A stretch of 64,000 nt of DNA. Origin: Planctomycetales bacterium 10988 (GTDB lineage Bacteria > Planctomycetota > Planctomycetia > Pirellulales > Pb10988). The DNA is taken from contig CP043547.1 in NCBI GenBank assembly GCA_009664345.1, positions 2,322,709 to 2,386,708 of the forward strand, read 5' to 3'. Below are positions 1-11,239 of the stretch, piece by piece. The notes beneath the pieces were generated by a model. The model ran no database searches. It was not told the origin of the DNA and worked only from the letters and a program-made list of their open reading frames with translations. A program made the position numbers and the translations under genes. The stretch's first letter is position 1. Every line of letters begins with the position of its first letter.

Positions 1-197
1 TCTTCCTTTTGCTGAACGATCTCCAACGTGATTTGATCGTTAGGAACGACCAAGGCAAAAATCGCAAGTCCCACGAGAATCAGGAGATGGACACCTAGAC
101 TCACCACCCACGCGGAGGACTCTCCATCAAACGGAGTCTCTTCTTCGCCTGTCCAATACTGCCATGTTTCTCGTAGCCGATTGACTACTCGTTGCAT
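1..197 (-). CDS. N-terminal part of a membrane-anchored protein, cut by the window edge
   Basis: An ATG at 195-197 opens a minus-strand frame that leaves the window after about 65 residues. A charged, aromatic-rich cytoplasmic stretch ends in a motif around residues 17-29 (GEEETPFDG) and is followed by one hydrophobic segment at about residues 30-51, so the product is probably a single-pass or multi-pass membrane protein entering through its N-terminus. No domain can be named because the rest is missing. Confidence 0.6.
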   Translation of the reverse strand, partial: MQRVVNRLRETWQYWTGEEETPFDGESSAWVVSLGVHLLILVGLAIFALVVPNDQITLEIVQQKE

Positions 198-882
198 AAT
201 GAATGCTCCCTATTTCCTATCACTGTTCTCTGTTATACCCTACAAAATCCGCCTTCAGAGCATGAACAGCACTTCCTCATGTCTGTAGATTCGGTTTGAA
301 ACGATCTTTGAGTCGAAAAAAAGCGGACCTGCTCTTCAAAAAGGTCAAAAGAGCGGGCATTTCACTTTCTTTCCGTCCAGAAAATTAATCCCTTCATTGG
401 TAATAAAATAGAAGGAGCCCATACTTATCATAACGAAATTCTCGCTATTCGCAAGAAAAAAACAGGAACCTACTATTTATCCTAAGCTTTTGATCAGTAA
501 GCATTTATTACGATATTCCTTGAATCATGCCCACAAAAAAGCGGGAAAAAATTGTGTTCTTCGCCCACGATTTCCCTTTCGACAGGAACGTCTCTTAACA
601 GGGTTCTCTTTTAAGTAAGAGGCGATGTTTTTTTCGCTTGAAGGAACGGTCTGAATTTGACCTCCGTTGCATGCCGATTTATGATGCCACTTAGAACAAT
701 ATTTTAGAGGATTTTTACCTTTTTCAAGAGCTTCGCGAAACCACTGAATTTGTCTTCTATTATTACCATTCGTAAGTTTAAGACAAGGTTCATTAGGTTT
801 TGTCCAGCAACTCGGGAAATCGAAACCTTGAAGCCGCGATTTCCTCTTCTTTCAAAAATGATCCCCCTAGGAGATACTATCG
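198..882. other. AT-rich intergenic region, no gene seen
   Basis: The 685 bases between the divergent genes are AT-rich with poly-A and poly-T tracts. The only overlapping frames are short, lack ribosome-binding sites and have no protein-like composition. The region presumably contains promoters for both neighbours; I could not pick a convincing -35/-10 pair. Confidence 0.5.
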
Positions 883-1848
883 ATGACTCCAAACCCATTC
901 CAGACCACTTTACAAACAAACACCGGGAAGGTCTCTCGGCGAGTGCTCCTTGGCTCGCTCCTGGCGGTGCTCTTAGCTAGCCCGCTCTTTGCCCAAGATG
1001 ATCGCGAGGAAATGCCCGATCCGGAGCCCATTTCCCTGACGACGCTAGATGGGGTATTGCTTCGAGCGACTTATTATGCCCCCGCGAAGCCGAGTAAGAA
1101 CGTTGTCCCGTTAATCTTGGTTCATCAACTCGGCGGAAGTAAAAGTGATTTTGAACAGCTAGCGGTTGTCTTGCAACGCGCTGGGCATTCCGCAGTGGCC
1201 GTTGATTTGCGAGGACATGGCGGAAGCACGCAAGCCGTGAACGGAAATGCCACTTTGGATTGGAAAGATTTCCGTACAGCGAATTCCTTCACACGAATGA
1301 TTCAAAATGACCTGGAAGCGGTCAAAGCCTTCTTGATGAAAAAGAATAATGAAGGCGTGATCAATATCGAAAAACTTGGCATCATTGCCGCAGGCGAAGG
1401 TTGTAGCGTCGCCTTGAATTGGGCGGCTCAAGATTGGAGCTGGCCGGTGCTTTTGACGAAAAAGCAAGGACAGGACGTCAAGGCCCTGATGTTGCTTTCC
1501 CCGCCTTGGACCGTAAAAGGGCTGACCGTCGTCAATGCTTTACGCCACCCTGCTCTGCAACAAAAATTGGCTTTGTTGATCTTGGTCGGCAATCGGAATT
1601 CGAGTTCGGAAGTCAGCGACGCCCGCAAAATTCATAATTTGGTAGACCGCTATCGCGGCAATTCCCGCCGTGGCGATGTCGGCAATCCGGCGGAATTCTA
1701 TGATTATCCGACCAGCTTGCAAGGGACGAATCTTCTCTTCCAAAAGCTCAAAGATGACGAAGGCCGCCCTTTGGAAATCGCCATCTTGCATTTCATCCGC
1801 ACAAACTTGGAAGATAAAAATGAATACACCTGGCGAAGTCGAGACTAG
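883..1848 (+). CDS. Secreted alpha/beta-hydrolase fold protein without the canonical nucleophile
   Basis: A 321-residue protein. Residues 19-37 form a signal peptide that starts with two arginines and ends LFA-Q. The mature part has hydrolase-fold landmarks: an HQLGGS oxyanion-type turn near residue 81 and DLRGHGGS near 108-115. At the nucleophile elbow, where the family has G-x-S-x-G, the sequence is A-G-E-G-C (residues 170-174), so Glu172 replaces the catalytic serine. This suggests a non-hydrolytic or altered family member. The start is well supported by AGGAG about nine bases upstream of the ATG. Confidence 0.8.
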   Translation: MTPNPFQTTLQTNTGKVSRRVLLGSLLAVLLASPLFAQDDREEMPDPEPISLTTLDGVLLRATYYAPAKPSKNVVPLILVHQLGGSKSDFEQLAVVLQRAGHSAVAVDLRGHGGSTQAVNGNATLDWKDFRTANSFTRMIQNDLEAVKAFLMKKNNEGVINIEKLGIIAAGEGCSVALNWAAQDWSWPVLLTKKQGQDVKALMLLSPPWTVKGLTVVNALRHPALQQKLALLILVGNRNSSSEVSDARKIHNLVDRYRGNSRRGDVGNPAEFYDYPTSLQGTNLLFQKLKDDEGRPLEIAILHFIRTNLEDKNEYTWRSRD

Positions 1849-1880
1849 AACCAAGCGTTAATACTTAAAATTCGCTTCGA

Positions 1881-2666
1881 TTATTGAGCGGGGAGAAAAG
1901 GCAACCGAATGAAAGGTTGTGCTTGCTCCCCGTTTTTTTGTGGCAAGACATAAGGAGAAGTGGCGTAAGGATCGAAGCCTCGCGTGGCGACTTTGCCCGG
2001 AGATTGACTGCGGGCGGGGCTGCCTGCTGGCGGAATCCGTAACACCGTTCCAATCAGCAAACGGCCTGGATGGCTTAACCGATCGCGATTCCAATCGAAA
2101 ATTTCCTCGGCTCGGGCGGCATCCCCCAAATAAGCCTTCGCCAACTTCGCTAAGGTATCGCCATCACGGATGGTGTGTAGACGTTCCTTTTGCGACTCCG
2201 CGACTTCTTCAGGAGTCAGCCGCTGTGTAGGTTCCTCTGCGGGCCAAGTTGAAGCCGGACTTTCCAAACGGCTCGGTGTTGGATACTCAGGGACAAAGGT
2301 TTCAGGCGGAGTTTCTTGAGTGAACCAAGCCGGTCGGACGGAAGCTTCCTTTTCAACTTGTTTCTCAAAAGGATTTGATTCCTGCCGTTGTGGAAACTTC
2401 GTAAGTGTCTCCCCAAGCGAAGGGGTTGTCGTAGCAGGAACCGTAGGCGATTGAATCAAGTTCGTCTTCGGTGTAGCATCCCAAGCAAAAGGTTGAGAAA
2501 CTTCGGTCACAACGGAATCCGTCGGAACTTCTTGAATGGGTTCCAAGTTCGTCGGCAAGGCACGAAAGCAGAAGGCTCCCACCAAACCGAGGCTGAGCGT
2601 CATCCCGGCCCACTTCACGCGGCGAGGGATCAGCGATTCTGTTGTCAACGGTTGAGAATCCGCCAT
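1881..2666 (-). CDS. LysM-domain membrane-anchored protein
   Basis: 261 residues, convergent with the hydrolase-like gene. A hydrophobic segment at about residues 20-37 anchors the protein, a low-complexity Pro/Thr/Glu-rich linker follows, and residues ~163-212 form one LysM module (HTIRDGDTLAKLA near its start, LLIGTVLRIP at its end). LysM modules bind N-acetylglucosamine polymers such as peptidoglycan, so an envelope-attached role is likely. The C-terminal ~50 residues are proline-rich and unrecognised. The ribosome-binding site is weak. Confidence 0.8.
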   Translation of the reverse strand: MADSQPLTTESLIPRRVKWAGMTLSLGLVGAFCFRALPTNLEPIQEVPTDSVVTEVSQPFAWDATPKTNLIQSPTVPATTTPSLGETLTKFPQRQESNPFEKQVEKEASVRPAWFTQETPPETFVPEYPTPSRLESPASTWPAEEPTQRLTPEEVAESQKERLHTIRDGDTLAKLAKAYLGDAARAEEIFDWNRDRLSHPGRLLIGTVLRIPPAGSPARSQSPGKVATRGFDPYATSPYVLPQKNGEQAQPFIRLPFLPAQ

Positions 2667-3140
2667 CGAACTAACCTAACTAAACATCCTACTTGAGTAT
2701 CGCGTACCCCTTCCTTCCTGTTGAAGTACGAACTATCAGTAGCTCTGTTGGACACAACCTTCCTGGTATGTCGCCTCTTTGTTCATAACGATTCAATGCC
2801 GACTGCGGATTGAAAACTCTTTCCGTTTTGTTAGAGCCGCTTGGGAACTTCTGACCCCACACTCTAAAAGACTGGCATAAATCCTACGTAAGCAGAAACC
2901 GTCCTTCTCTATCATAGCCCATGCGTTCGGTGAAGTCGGAAGAAAAGTTGAGGAAAGTCTTTCTTTTCCCAGGCAAAAAGTAAAACAAAAAACCTCTTGA
3001 TCCTTAAATCCCCTACCTTTCCAGAAATCCAATCCTTCGTTAGGATGGGCCTTGGGACCACGCCACACCTCGGGAACCTCATCGACAAAGCTTTTCTAGT
3101 CTTCCTTTCTCTTTACCTATTTTTCCCAAGAGGATGACTT
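2667..3140. other. Intergenic region, no gene seen
   Basis: 474 bases between the divergent LysM and transporter genes. The one short minus-strand frame here has no ribosome-binding site or recognisable composition. Only the AAGAGGA ribosome-binding site at the right end is identifiable. Confidence 0.5.
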
Positions 3141-4790
3141 TTGTTACATGAACGCCCCGAACTGGTCTTGTTTTTGGTGCTCGCCCTTGGTTATCTGCTC
3201 GGAAAGATCACCATCTATGGCTTTCAAATTGGTTCCACCGCTGGCGTTCTCTTCGCCGGCCTATTATTTGGATATTGGGGCTATACCGGTCCGCCGTTCG
3301 TGGACACTTTGGGATTCTACCTCTTTATCTATACGGTTGGCTTTCAGGCAGGGCCGCGATTTCTCAATGTATTTCTGCAAGATGGCTTCCGTTATATGAC
3401 CCTGGCGTTTGTGGTTGCCGGAACGGGACTAGGCATTGCTTTTACGATTTCGCTTTTCTTTGGTTTCGAACCTGGAGTTTCCGCCGGGGTCCTGGCAGGA
3501 GCGTTGACGAGTACGCCGACTTTGGCCGCCGCGAAAGACACCGTCCAACGCGGTTTAATCACTTTGCCCGAAGGTATGACCGCTGAACAGATTCAAACCA
3601 ATATCAGCACTAGTTACGCAATTTCGTACCTTTTTGGTTTGGCCGGCGTTCAGATCATTATTTTGCTCCTGCCGAAAATCGCCGGGGTGAACTTGGCCAA
3701 AGACGCCGAAGAGATGGAGGCTTCCACCAAACAAGGAACCGTCGAACCGGCCTTTGGCATTCAAGAGCTGGTAGTGCGAGCCTATCAAGTTGAAAATCCC
3801 GCCCTGACGAAACAACCGCTCGCCAAGCTTTATGACAATACGAGTTCTCAATTCACCATCCAACGCGTCAAGCGAAATGGCGAATTGATCACGGTCAATG
3901 GAGATACGAAACTCGAATATGGTGACATCGTGGCGGTGACCGGATTGGTTCGCTTTTGGATGCGAGATGCTTCTCAGATCGGGAAAGAAGTATTCGATCC
4001 AGAGGTCCTCGTCTTGCCGACCGAATCGTGCGAGATGGTGGTTACCAAGAAAGACTTCGTCGGGATGACTTTAGCGGAAGTGGGAATTCTGGAACGCTTC
4101 GGATGCTTCCTTTCGCAACTTCGCCGCGTCGGGGTCCGAATTCCTTTATCGACAAATCTGCGTCTTGAGCGGGGCGATGTGCTTTCGATTACCGGAACGA
4201 AGCAAAACCTCGAACGCCTCAGCGATTACTTAGGGCATATTGAACGCGAATCGGACAAGACCGACCTGCTCACCATGGCCCTCGCGATCGGAGCAGGCAT
4301 CTTGATCGGCAGTTTGACGTTCCCTGTCGGAAAGATTCAACTTGGCCTGGGCACCGCTGGCGGAACCTTATTGATGGGGATTTTGGTCGGGCATATGCGA
4401 TCCATTCGTCCGACTTTTGGACGCATTCCGCCACCGACACGATGGCTGCTCATTGAACTGGGAATGGCCCTTTTCATGGCGATGGTCGGCCTGAGGGCGG
4501 GGATTGGCTTCTTTCCGATGCTTGACTCAGTCGGTTTTCCGCTGATGATTTCTGCTTGCCTTGTCACCTCGGTGCCGATTGTCGTCGGCTATCTGTTTGG
4601 CCGCTGGTTCCTGCAAATCCCCCCGGTGATCCTTCTCGGAGCGATTACCGGATCAATGACCAGTACGCCTGCCCTCAAAGTCGTCACCGATCAAGCCCGC
4701 AGTCCTCTGCCCGCTTTGGGATACACCGGAGCCTATGTCTTCGCGAATCTCTTGGTGACGATCGCCGGCACGATGATCGTGAGGATATGA
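3141..4790 (+). CDS. AspT/YidE/YbjL-family transporter with two RCK_C (TrkA_C) domains
   Basis: 549 residues starting at TTG, chosen because AGAGGA lies about seven bases upstream and the frame begins there. The architecture is that of the aspartate:alanine exchanger family: an N-terminal block of hydrophobic helices (to about residue 185) with the conserved LTSTPTLAAA motif, two TrkA_C-like regulatory domains (about 209-273 and 288-361), and a second membrane block containing the matching GSMTSTPALK motif. The family exchanges dicarboxylic amino acids or related anions, but the substrate here is unknown. Transcription probably stops at the bidirectional terminator 100 bases downstream. Confidence 0.9.
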   Translation: MLHERPELVLFLVLALGYLLGKITIYGFQIGSTAGVLFAGLLFGYWGYTGPPFVDTLGFYLFIYTVGFQAGPRFLNVFLQDGFRYMTLAFVVAGTGLGIAFTISLFFGFEPGVSAGVLAGALTSTPTLAAAKDTVQRGLITLPEGMTAEQIQTNISTSYAISYLFGLAGVQIIILLLPKIAGVNLAKDAEEMEASTKQGTVEPAFGIQELVVRAYQVENPALTKQPLAKLYDNTSSQFTIQRVKRNGELITVNGDTKLEYGDIVAVTGLVRFWMRDASQIGKEVFDPEVLVLPTESCEMVVTKKDFVGMTLAEVGILERFGCFLSQLRRVGVRIPLSTNLRLERGDVLSITGTKQNLERLSDYLGHIERESDKTDLLTMALAIGAGILIGSLTFPVGKIQLGLGTAGGTLLMGILVGHMRSIRPTFGRIPPPTRWLLIELGMALFMAMVGLRAGIGFFPMLDSVGFPLMISACLVTSVPIVVGYLFGRWFLQIPPVILLGAITGSMTSTPALKVVTDQARSPLPALGYTGAYVFANLLVTIAGTMIVRI

Positions 4791-4893
4791 CTAGGGGTTA
4801 GGGGCCGGTGATCAGGGGTTAGTGTTGGTGGTGAACCTCTTCTCTTCACCTAAAACTAAAAGGTGCTTTTAATTCTCTTCAAATCCAGAATAC

Positions 4894-4936
4894 AAAAAAG
4901 GCCAGGGATTGAAAAGAATCCCTGGCCTTTCATTTT
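4894..4936. terminator. Bidirectional rho-independent terminator
   Basis: A perfect 11-bp inverted repeat (GGCCAGGGATT at 4900-4910 with AATCCCTGGCC at 4917-4927, six-base loop) has an A-run on its left and a T-rich stretch on its right. It therefore serves both converging units: the transporter from the left and the ATP synthase operon from the right. Confidence 0.9.
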
Positions 4937-5053
4937 ATGGTCAAAGCAAAAAGTGCTTTTAGCGTTTAGCAGAAAGATTGATGAGTGATCTGGTCAGCGA
5001 GAGCAAGGTGGAGTTCAAGTCCCTAACCACTAATCACCAACCACTGTCCACTA

Positions 5054-5470
5054 TCAAAACCTTTTTTGGCTTTCCGCATACCGTTCGGCGACTTTGATCT
5101 TCGCCCGGGCTTGCGATTCGAGACGATCGCGAATTTCGAGTTCTTCAATGCTATGAGCTTCGCGAGCAAGCGCGGCGTTCAACTGCGACTTGGCGTCTTC
5201 GTCGTCGAGCTTTTCCGCGGGGATGGCATGATTGGTGAGGACCGATACTTGATCATCGACCAATTGCACAAACCCGCCATCGACATAATAGCGAGTAGTT
5301 GTCTCACCTTGTTTGATCCGCATTTCGCCGTAACCAAGACGACCGATCATCGGACCATGCAACGGAGCGAGGCCGATTTCCCCGTCGTAAAGCGGCAGGA
5401 CGAGGAAATCGAGGTCTTCTTCGAGGACCGTCATCTCCGGGGTGACGACGACACAATGGAGTTTTGCCAT
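5054..5470 (-). CDS. atpC: F-type ATP synthase epsilon subunit
   Basis: 138 residues beginning MAKLHCVVVTPE; the upstream in-frame extension is not homologous and is excluded. The N-terminal beta sandwich has the typical LHGPMIGRLGYGEM and the C-terminal part (about 90-138) is the helical hairpin that regulates ATP hydrolysis in the F1 stalk. Last gene of the operon, eight bases after atpD. Its stop is followed by a spacer and the terminator at 4894-4936. Confidence 0.95.
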   Translation of the reverse strand: MAKLHCVVVTPEMTVLEEDLDFLVLPLYDGEIGLAPLHGPMIGRLGYGEMRIKQGETTTRYYVDGGFVQLVDDQVSVLTNHAIPAEKLDDEDAKSQLNAALAREAHSIEELEIRDRLESQARAKIKVAERYAESQKRF

Positions 5471-5478
5471 CGGTTTGT

Positions 5479-6996
<1,518 letters not shown>

Positions 6997-7019
6997 TCAA
7001 AGGGGCAGGCTTGCTGGGA

Positions 7020-7901
7020 TTAGTCCGCCAAGGCTTCCGAACCGCCGACCACTTCGATAATTTCGCTGGTAATGTGAGCTTGACGGGCACGGTTGTACTG
7101 CATCGTCAAACTCTTGATCATTTTATCCGCCGATTCCGTGGCACGTTTCATGGCGAGCATCCGCGAAATTTGCTCACTCACCGCCGAATCGAGGAAGCAT
7201 TTGAAGAGTTTCACTTTGAAGCTCGTGGGAACGACTTCTTCCAAAATGCTATCGATGGAGGGCAAAAATTCATAAGGAACGCCAGCACCTTCCTCTTCAT
7301 CGACTTCCTCGCCCCCGATGGAACTGAGCGGCAGGAGGGTTTCGATGACCGCTTCTTGCTTTCCGAAAGAGACAAACCGGGTATAAGCGACTTCCAAACG
7401 GTCGAGCTTGCCGAGGATGAAATCTTCCAAATAACGATTGGCCAAGGTTTCGACTTCGGCAAAAGTTGGTTTATCTTCAAAGTGAGTATAAGGTGTGGTA
7501 ATCGGAATCTTGCGATATTCGGCGGCGGAGATTCCGCGTTTTCCAGAAACTTCAAGTTGAAGGTTGGAAAACTCTTCCTTCATTTGCTGGTGTCGTTGAA
7601 AGGCAGCCCGTTGCACATTGGCATTGTACGCCCCGCAGAGGCCCCGGTTCGAGGTCAGGACCAGCAAAACGGCGTTGTTTTGCACATCGCGTTGTTCGAG
7701 CAAAGGATGGGAAACTTCCAGCCCGGCCTTGGCCAAATCACTGACCAAGCGAGCCATTCGTTCGGTGTAGGCCGAAGCGGCACTGGCACGATCCATCGCC
7801 TTTTTGAAGCGAGCGGTCGCAACCAGTTCCATCGTCCGAGTAATCTTGCGGATATTCCGGACTGCTTTACGGCGGCGTTGTAATGCACGAAGATTGGCCA
7901 T
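7020..7901 (-). CDS. atpG: F-type ATP synthase gamma subunit
   Basis: 293 residues, the central rotor shaft of F1. It shows the conserved N-terminal helix (RKAVRNIRKITRTMELVATARF), the LTSNRGLCGAYNANV segment and the C-terminal helix with SLTMQYNRARQAHITSEIIEVVGG. Start at ATG 7901. It is separated from atpA by an unusually long 240-base gap that contains a stem-loop. Confidence 0.97.
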   Translation of the reverse strand: MANLRALQRRRKAVRNIRKITRTMELVATARFKKAMDRASAASAYTERMARLVSDLAKAGLEVSHPLLEQRDVQNNAVLLVLTSNRGLCGAYNANVQRAAFQRHQQMKEEFSNLQLEVSGKRGISAAEYRKIPITTPYTHFEDKPTFAEVETLANRYLEDFILGKLDRLEVAYTRFVSFGKQEAVIETLLPLSSIGGEEVDEEEGAGVPYEFLPSIDSILEEVVPTSFKVKLFKCFLDSAVSEQISRMLAMKRATESADKMIKSLTMQYNRARQAHITSEIIEVVGGSEALAD

Positions 7902-8060
7902 ATCCGCTTAACTTCCGACATCTAGGAGAATTTTATAAGTGGCTCAAAACTTTCTGATTAAGAGCGAAATCGCTCGCGTTTGAGTGTGCTAGACACCCTT
8001 CAATCAGTTTTGTCAGAGCTTCAAGTCTGGATTCTAGGACGTTTTCGTATGAGGGATTAA

Positions 8061-8096
8061 GGAGCCAGGCATTAATAACGAAGATAACCTGGCTCC
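8061..8096 (-). other. Stem-loop in the atpA-atpG gap
   Basis: A perfect 9-bp inverted repeat (GGAGCCAGG with CCTGGCTCC) surrounds an 18-base loop, 45 bases after the atpA stop in the direction of transcription. It lacks a following T-run on the minus strand, so it is not a standard terminator. A role in mRNA processing or in setting subunit ratios is possible but not shown. Confidence 0.5.
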
Positions 8097-8141
8097 CCAC
8101 CCGAGAATCCATCAGTAACGATTGAGCGGCGTTCGAGAGGA

Positions 8142-9698
8142 TTAAACCTTGGCGGTTTCTTTCTTCTCTTCGCCAGCTTCTTTTTCGCGAGCAACGTCGA
8201 ACTGTTTTTGGAATTCCTTGATCGAATCGACCAGTTGCTTTTCAAGCTCTTCGGAAAGGGCTTTTTGCTCGGCGATTTCGTTGCGGACTTCCGACTTTTG
8301 CTCACGCATAAAATCGAGGAATTCTTCTTCCCACAGGGCGATTTGCTCCAGCGGCACCTTATCCAGATAGCCACGGGTACCGGCATAGATGCTCATCACC
8401 TGGTCGGTCACGTTCATCGGTTGATATTGCCCTTGTTTGAGCAATTCATTCATCCGATACCCACGATCGAGTTGGTTTTGCGTTTCAGCATCGAGGTCCG
8501 TTCCCAACTGGGCGAAGGCTTCCAAATCTCGGAAAGCAGCCAAGTCAAGACGCAAACCACCGGCGACTTTCTTCATCGCTTTGATCTGAGCGTTCCCACC
8601 CACCCGCGAGACCGAAATCCCGACGTTCATCGCCGGACGTTGGCCACGGAAGAAGAGGTCCGGTTGCACATAAATCTGACCATCGGTAATCGAAATCACG
8701 TTGGTCGGAATATAGGCGGAGACTTCCCCTTCGAGGGTTTCGATAATCGGCAAGCTTGTCAGCGAACCGCCACCGAGTTCCTCGTTGAGTCGAGCCGAAC
8801 GTTCCAGCAAGCGGCTATGGCAGAAGAAAATATCCCCTGGATACGCTTCCCGTCCTGGCGGACGACGCAGCAAGAGGGACATCTGCCGATAAGCTTGGGC
8901 TTGTCGGGAAAGATCGTCGTACACGATTAAGGCAGATTCGCCGTTGTACATGAAGTACTCGGCCATCGCCGTACCTGCGTACGGGGCAATATATTGTGCA
9001 GGTGCCGGAGCACTGGCTCCCGCGATGATCACGGTGGTGTAATCCATCGCGCCGTATTGACGCAAGGCTTCGATCACGCCGGCGGTTGTCGAGTCTTTTT
9101 GACCCACCGCGACGTAGAAGCATTTCACCCCGGAATCTTTTTGATTGAGAATCGCGTCGATCGCGATCGCGGTCTTTCCGGTCTTTCGGTCACCAATAAT
9201 CAATTCCCGTTGCCCACGCCCAATCGGAGTCATGGCATCGATGGCCTTGATCCCGGTTTGCAGCGGTTGGGTCACAGGTTGACGAGCGGCAACCCCGGGA
9301 GCGGGGAATTCGACCAAGCGGGTCTTGCTGGTGACAATCGGGCCTTTGCCATCGAGGGGATTCCCCAAGGCATCGACCACGCGACCTACAACCTCGTCTC
9401 CGACCGGCACGCTCAAGAGCTTTCCAGTACTGCGAACTTCTTCCCCTTCGCGGATGCTCAGGTAATCGCCGAGGATAATGACCCCGACGGAAGATTCTTC
9501 GAGATTGAAGGCCAGGCCACTCGGACCACTGGCGAACTCAACCATTTCCCCGGCCATGACGCCGGAAAGTCCATAAACACGGGCAATCCCGTCCCCTACT
9601 TCGAGGACCGAACCGACCTCACGGACATCCATTTTTGAATCATATTCTTCAATCTCCTTCCGGATGACTGAAGCGATCTCGTCGGCTTTGAATTTCAT
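8142..9698 (-). CDS. atpA: F-type ATP synthase alpha subunit
   Basis: 518 residues. The nucleotide-binding core has GDRKTGKT near residue 170, the [10 protein letters not shown] and YDDLSRQA motifs, and [12 protein letters not shown] with the arginine-finger region. The N-terminal helix [16 protein letters not shown] is the conserved delta-binding segment, which fixes the start at 9698 although this overlaps atpH by 50 bases. The C-terminus is long and Lys/Glu-rich (residues ~470-518), a mild extension relative to typical alpha subunits. Confidence 0.97.
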   Translation of the reverse strand: MKFKADEIASVIRKEIEEYDSKMDVREVGSVLEVGDGIARVYGLSGVMAGEMVEFASGPSGLAFNLEESSVGVIILGDYLSIREGEEVRSTGKLLSVPVGDEVVGRVVDALGNPLDGKGPIVTSKTRLVEFPAPGVAARQPVTQPLQTGIKAIDAMTPIGRGQRELIIGDRKTGKTAIAIDAILNQKDSGVKCFYVAVGQKDSTTAGVIEALRQYGAMDYTTVIIAGASAPAPAQYIAPYAGTAMAEYFMYNGESALIVYDDLSRQAQAYRQMSLLLRRPPGREAYPGDIFFCHSRLLERSARLNEELGGGSLTSLPIIETLEGEVSAYIPTNVISITDGQIYVQPDLFFRGQRPAMNVGISVSRVGGNAQIKAMKKVAGGLRLDLAAFRDLEAFAQLGTDLDAETQNQLDRGYRMNELLKQGQYQPMNVTDQVMSIYAGTRGYLDKVPLEQIALWEEEFLDFMREQKSEVRNEIAEQKALSEELEKQLVDSIKEFQKQFDVAREKEAGEEKKETAKV

Positions 9699-10305
9699 GA
9701 ACGCTCCTGTCGATCATCTGCTGATGCAGTTGATGCAAGTGGGTAGATACGGAGTCATCAAAGACTGTATCCCCAATGCGGACAATGATCCCCCCAATGA
9801 TGGAAGGCTCCACATGGTGGATCAGGTAAGGATCGAGATTTCGCCGTTGACGAAGCATCTCGACCAGTTTGTTTTCTAAATTTTCTTCTAGCGGCACCGC
9901 GGTGGTGACATGCACCCGCAAGCGGCCCCGCATTTCGTCAATCATCGTGCGGACTTGTCGATAGATGGAGCGAATGCAATCCAAACGCTCCCGTTCGGCC
10001 ACGACTTTGAAGAACCGCAACAATTTGTCGGAAATTTTCCCAGCAAAGATGCGTTCCAGCATCGCGACTTTCTCTTCCGTTTCGACCAAGTGCGAGCTGA
10101 GCAGCTTTTCCAAATCAGGATGCTCGTCAAGAATTTCGTGGATGACTGCACGAAAATCATCGAGCAAGGCATCTGCCTCGGCATCATCTTCGGCCAGACT
10201 AACGAGGGCTTGAGAATAGACCCGCCCTAGCTGTTCCGAACGCGGATCGTATTCAGGAACCGTCGATCCAGAAACTACCGAAGCAGGGTTTTGAGCATCC
10301 GACAT
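9649..10305 (-). CDS. atpH: F-type ATP synthase delta subunit
   Basis: 218 residues, with about 20 extra N-terminal residues relative to common delta subunits. The helical N-domain ([19 protein letters not shown]) and the C-terminal [22 protein letters not shown] signature are clear. Delta links alpha subunits to the peripheral stalk. The last 16 codons and stop overlap the atpA coding start, so the two are probably translationally coupled. Confidence 0.93.
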   Translation of the reverse strand: MSDAQNPASVVSGSTVPEYDPRSEQLGRVYSQALVSLAEDDAEADALLDDFRAVIHEILDEHPDLEKLLSSHLVETEEKVAMLERIFAGKISDKLLRFFKVVAERERLDCIRSIYRQVRTMIDEMRGRLRVHVTTAVPLEENLENKLVEMLRQRRNLDPYLIHHVEPSIIGGIIVRIGDTVFDDSVSTHLHQLHQQMIDRSVHEIQSRRDRFSHPEGD

Positions 10306-10361
10306 AAAACGTCTCGCAGCACCTAATAGAGATAGAAAAGGATTCCCGCCAAGCCACCTAA

Positions 10362-11066
10362 CTAGTTATTGCTAGCTTCCGCAGGGGGCACTTTTTCCAG
10401 CGTCTCGCTGATCAATCGCGAATGATCTTCTCGGGAAAGTTGTGCCGAGACGATCTTGCCAGCCAATTCCAAAGCGAGGTCTGCACTGGTATCCGCCAAC
10501 TCTTTGAGAGCCTGAGCTTTCGCCGTTTCGATTTCACGATAGGTACGATCCCGCAGTTGCTGAATTTCACCTTCCGCCTTGGCGACCAATTCTTCCTTGG
10601 TATGTTCCGCGTCGCGGCGAGCTTCCTCAATAATCTCACGAACTTCTTCTTGAGCTTTATTGAGTTTGGCTTCGTAGGCCTTCAGCTCAGCTTGGGCATC
10701 TGCTTTGAACTTTTCCGCATCCGCGACATAGTCACGAATCCGCTGTTCACGGGCGTCGAGTCCTTCAGAAATCGGCCCCCAAGCAAAGCGATACAGCAAA
10801 AAGAGCAACAGCAAGAAGACAAAGAAGGTGTAAATCGCCAGGTCTTTTTTAGGATCGGAGACATCAATCTCTTCCATCCCGGCGGTTCCTAGATGAGCAC
10901 CATGCCCATGATCGTCGTGATCTTCTCCTTCCGCACCTTCCTCAGCGGAGGACTTTTCCTCTTCAGCAGCAATCACAAGGGACGGCGCTGCCAAGAAGGC
11001 TCCTCCTGCAAGGAGAAGAACCAGCACCAAGAAAGGAGAGAAAAACCCTCGGACTTTCACGATCAC
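10362..11066 (-). CDS. atpF: F-type ATP synthase subunit b with signal peptide and His/acid-rich insert
   Basis: 234 residues. Residues 1-34 look like a cleavable Sec signal peptide, residues 35-68 are acidic and His-rich (HDDHGHGAH), the membrane helix is about 76-92, and residues ~100-220 form the long charged coiled coil of the peripheral stalk. The standard b subunit starts directly with the membrane helix, so this one should carry an additional extracytoplasmic N-terminal tail. It lies between atpE and atpH in the operon. Confidence 0.92.
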   Translation of the reverse strand: MIVKVRGFFSPFLVLVLLLAGGAFLAAPSLVIAAEEEKSSAEEGAEGEDHDDHGHGAHLGTAGMEEIDVSDPKKDLAIYTFFVFLLLLFLLYRFAWGPISEGLDAREQRIRDYVADAEKFKADAQAELKAYEAKLNKAQEEVREIIEEARRDAEHTKEELVAKAEGEIQQLRDRTYREIETAKAQALKELADTSADLALELAGKIVSAQLSREDHSRLISETLEKVPPAEASNN

Positions 11067-11239
11067 ACCTCAATCTTAGGAACTAATATTCGGCAAAGAG
11101 GACCAACCTGAGCGGGTCGGGACCTACCTCGGATAAGCAATTACCGGTGATAATTACTGTTTGGTTCAATGAGAAACACAGCAACGCTTAGAGCGAGCTC
11201 TTTTCTCGATCGACACTCGCTCGATTGACTTCTCGATAC

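Noticed and set aside
704-980. Two short overlapping frames upstream of the hydrolase-like gene
   Set aside because: No ribosome-binding sites and no protein-like composition; one overlaps the signal peptide region of the real gene.
8208-9638. Long plus-strand frames opposite atpA
   Set aside because: Antisense shadows of the highly conserved alpha subunit.
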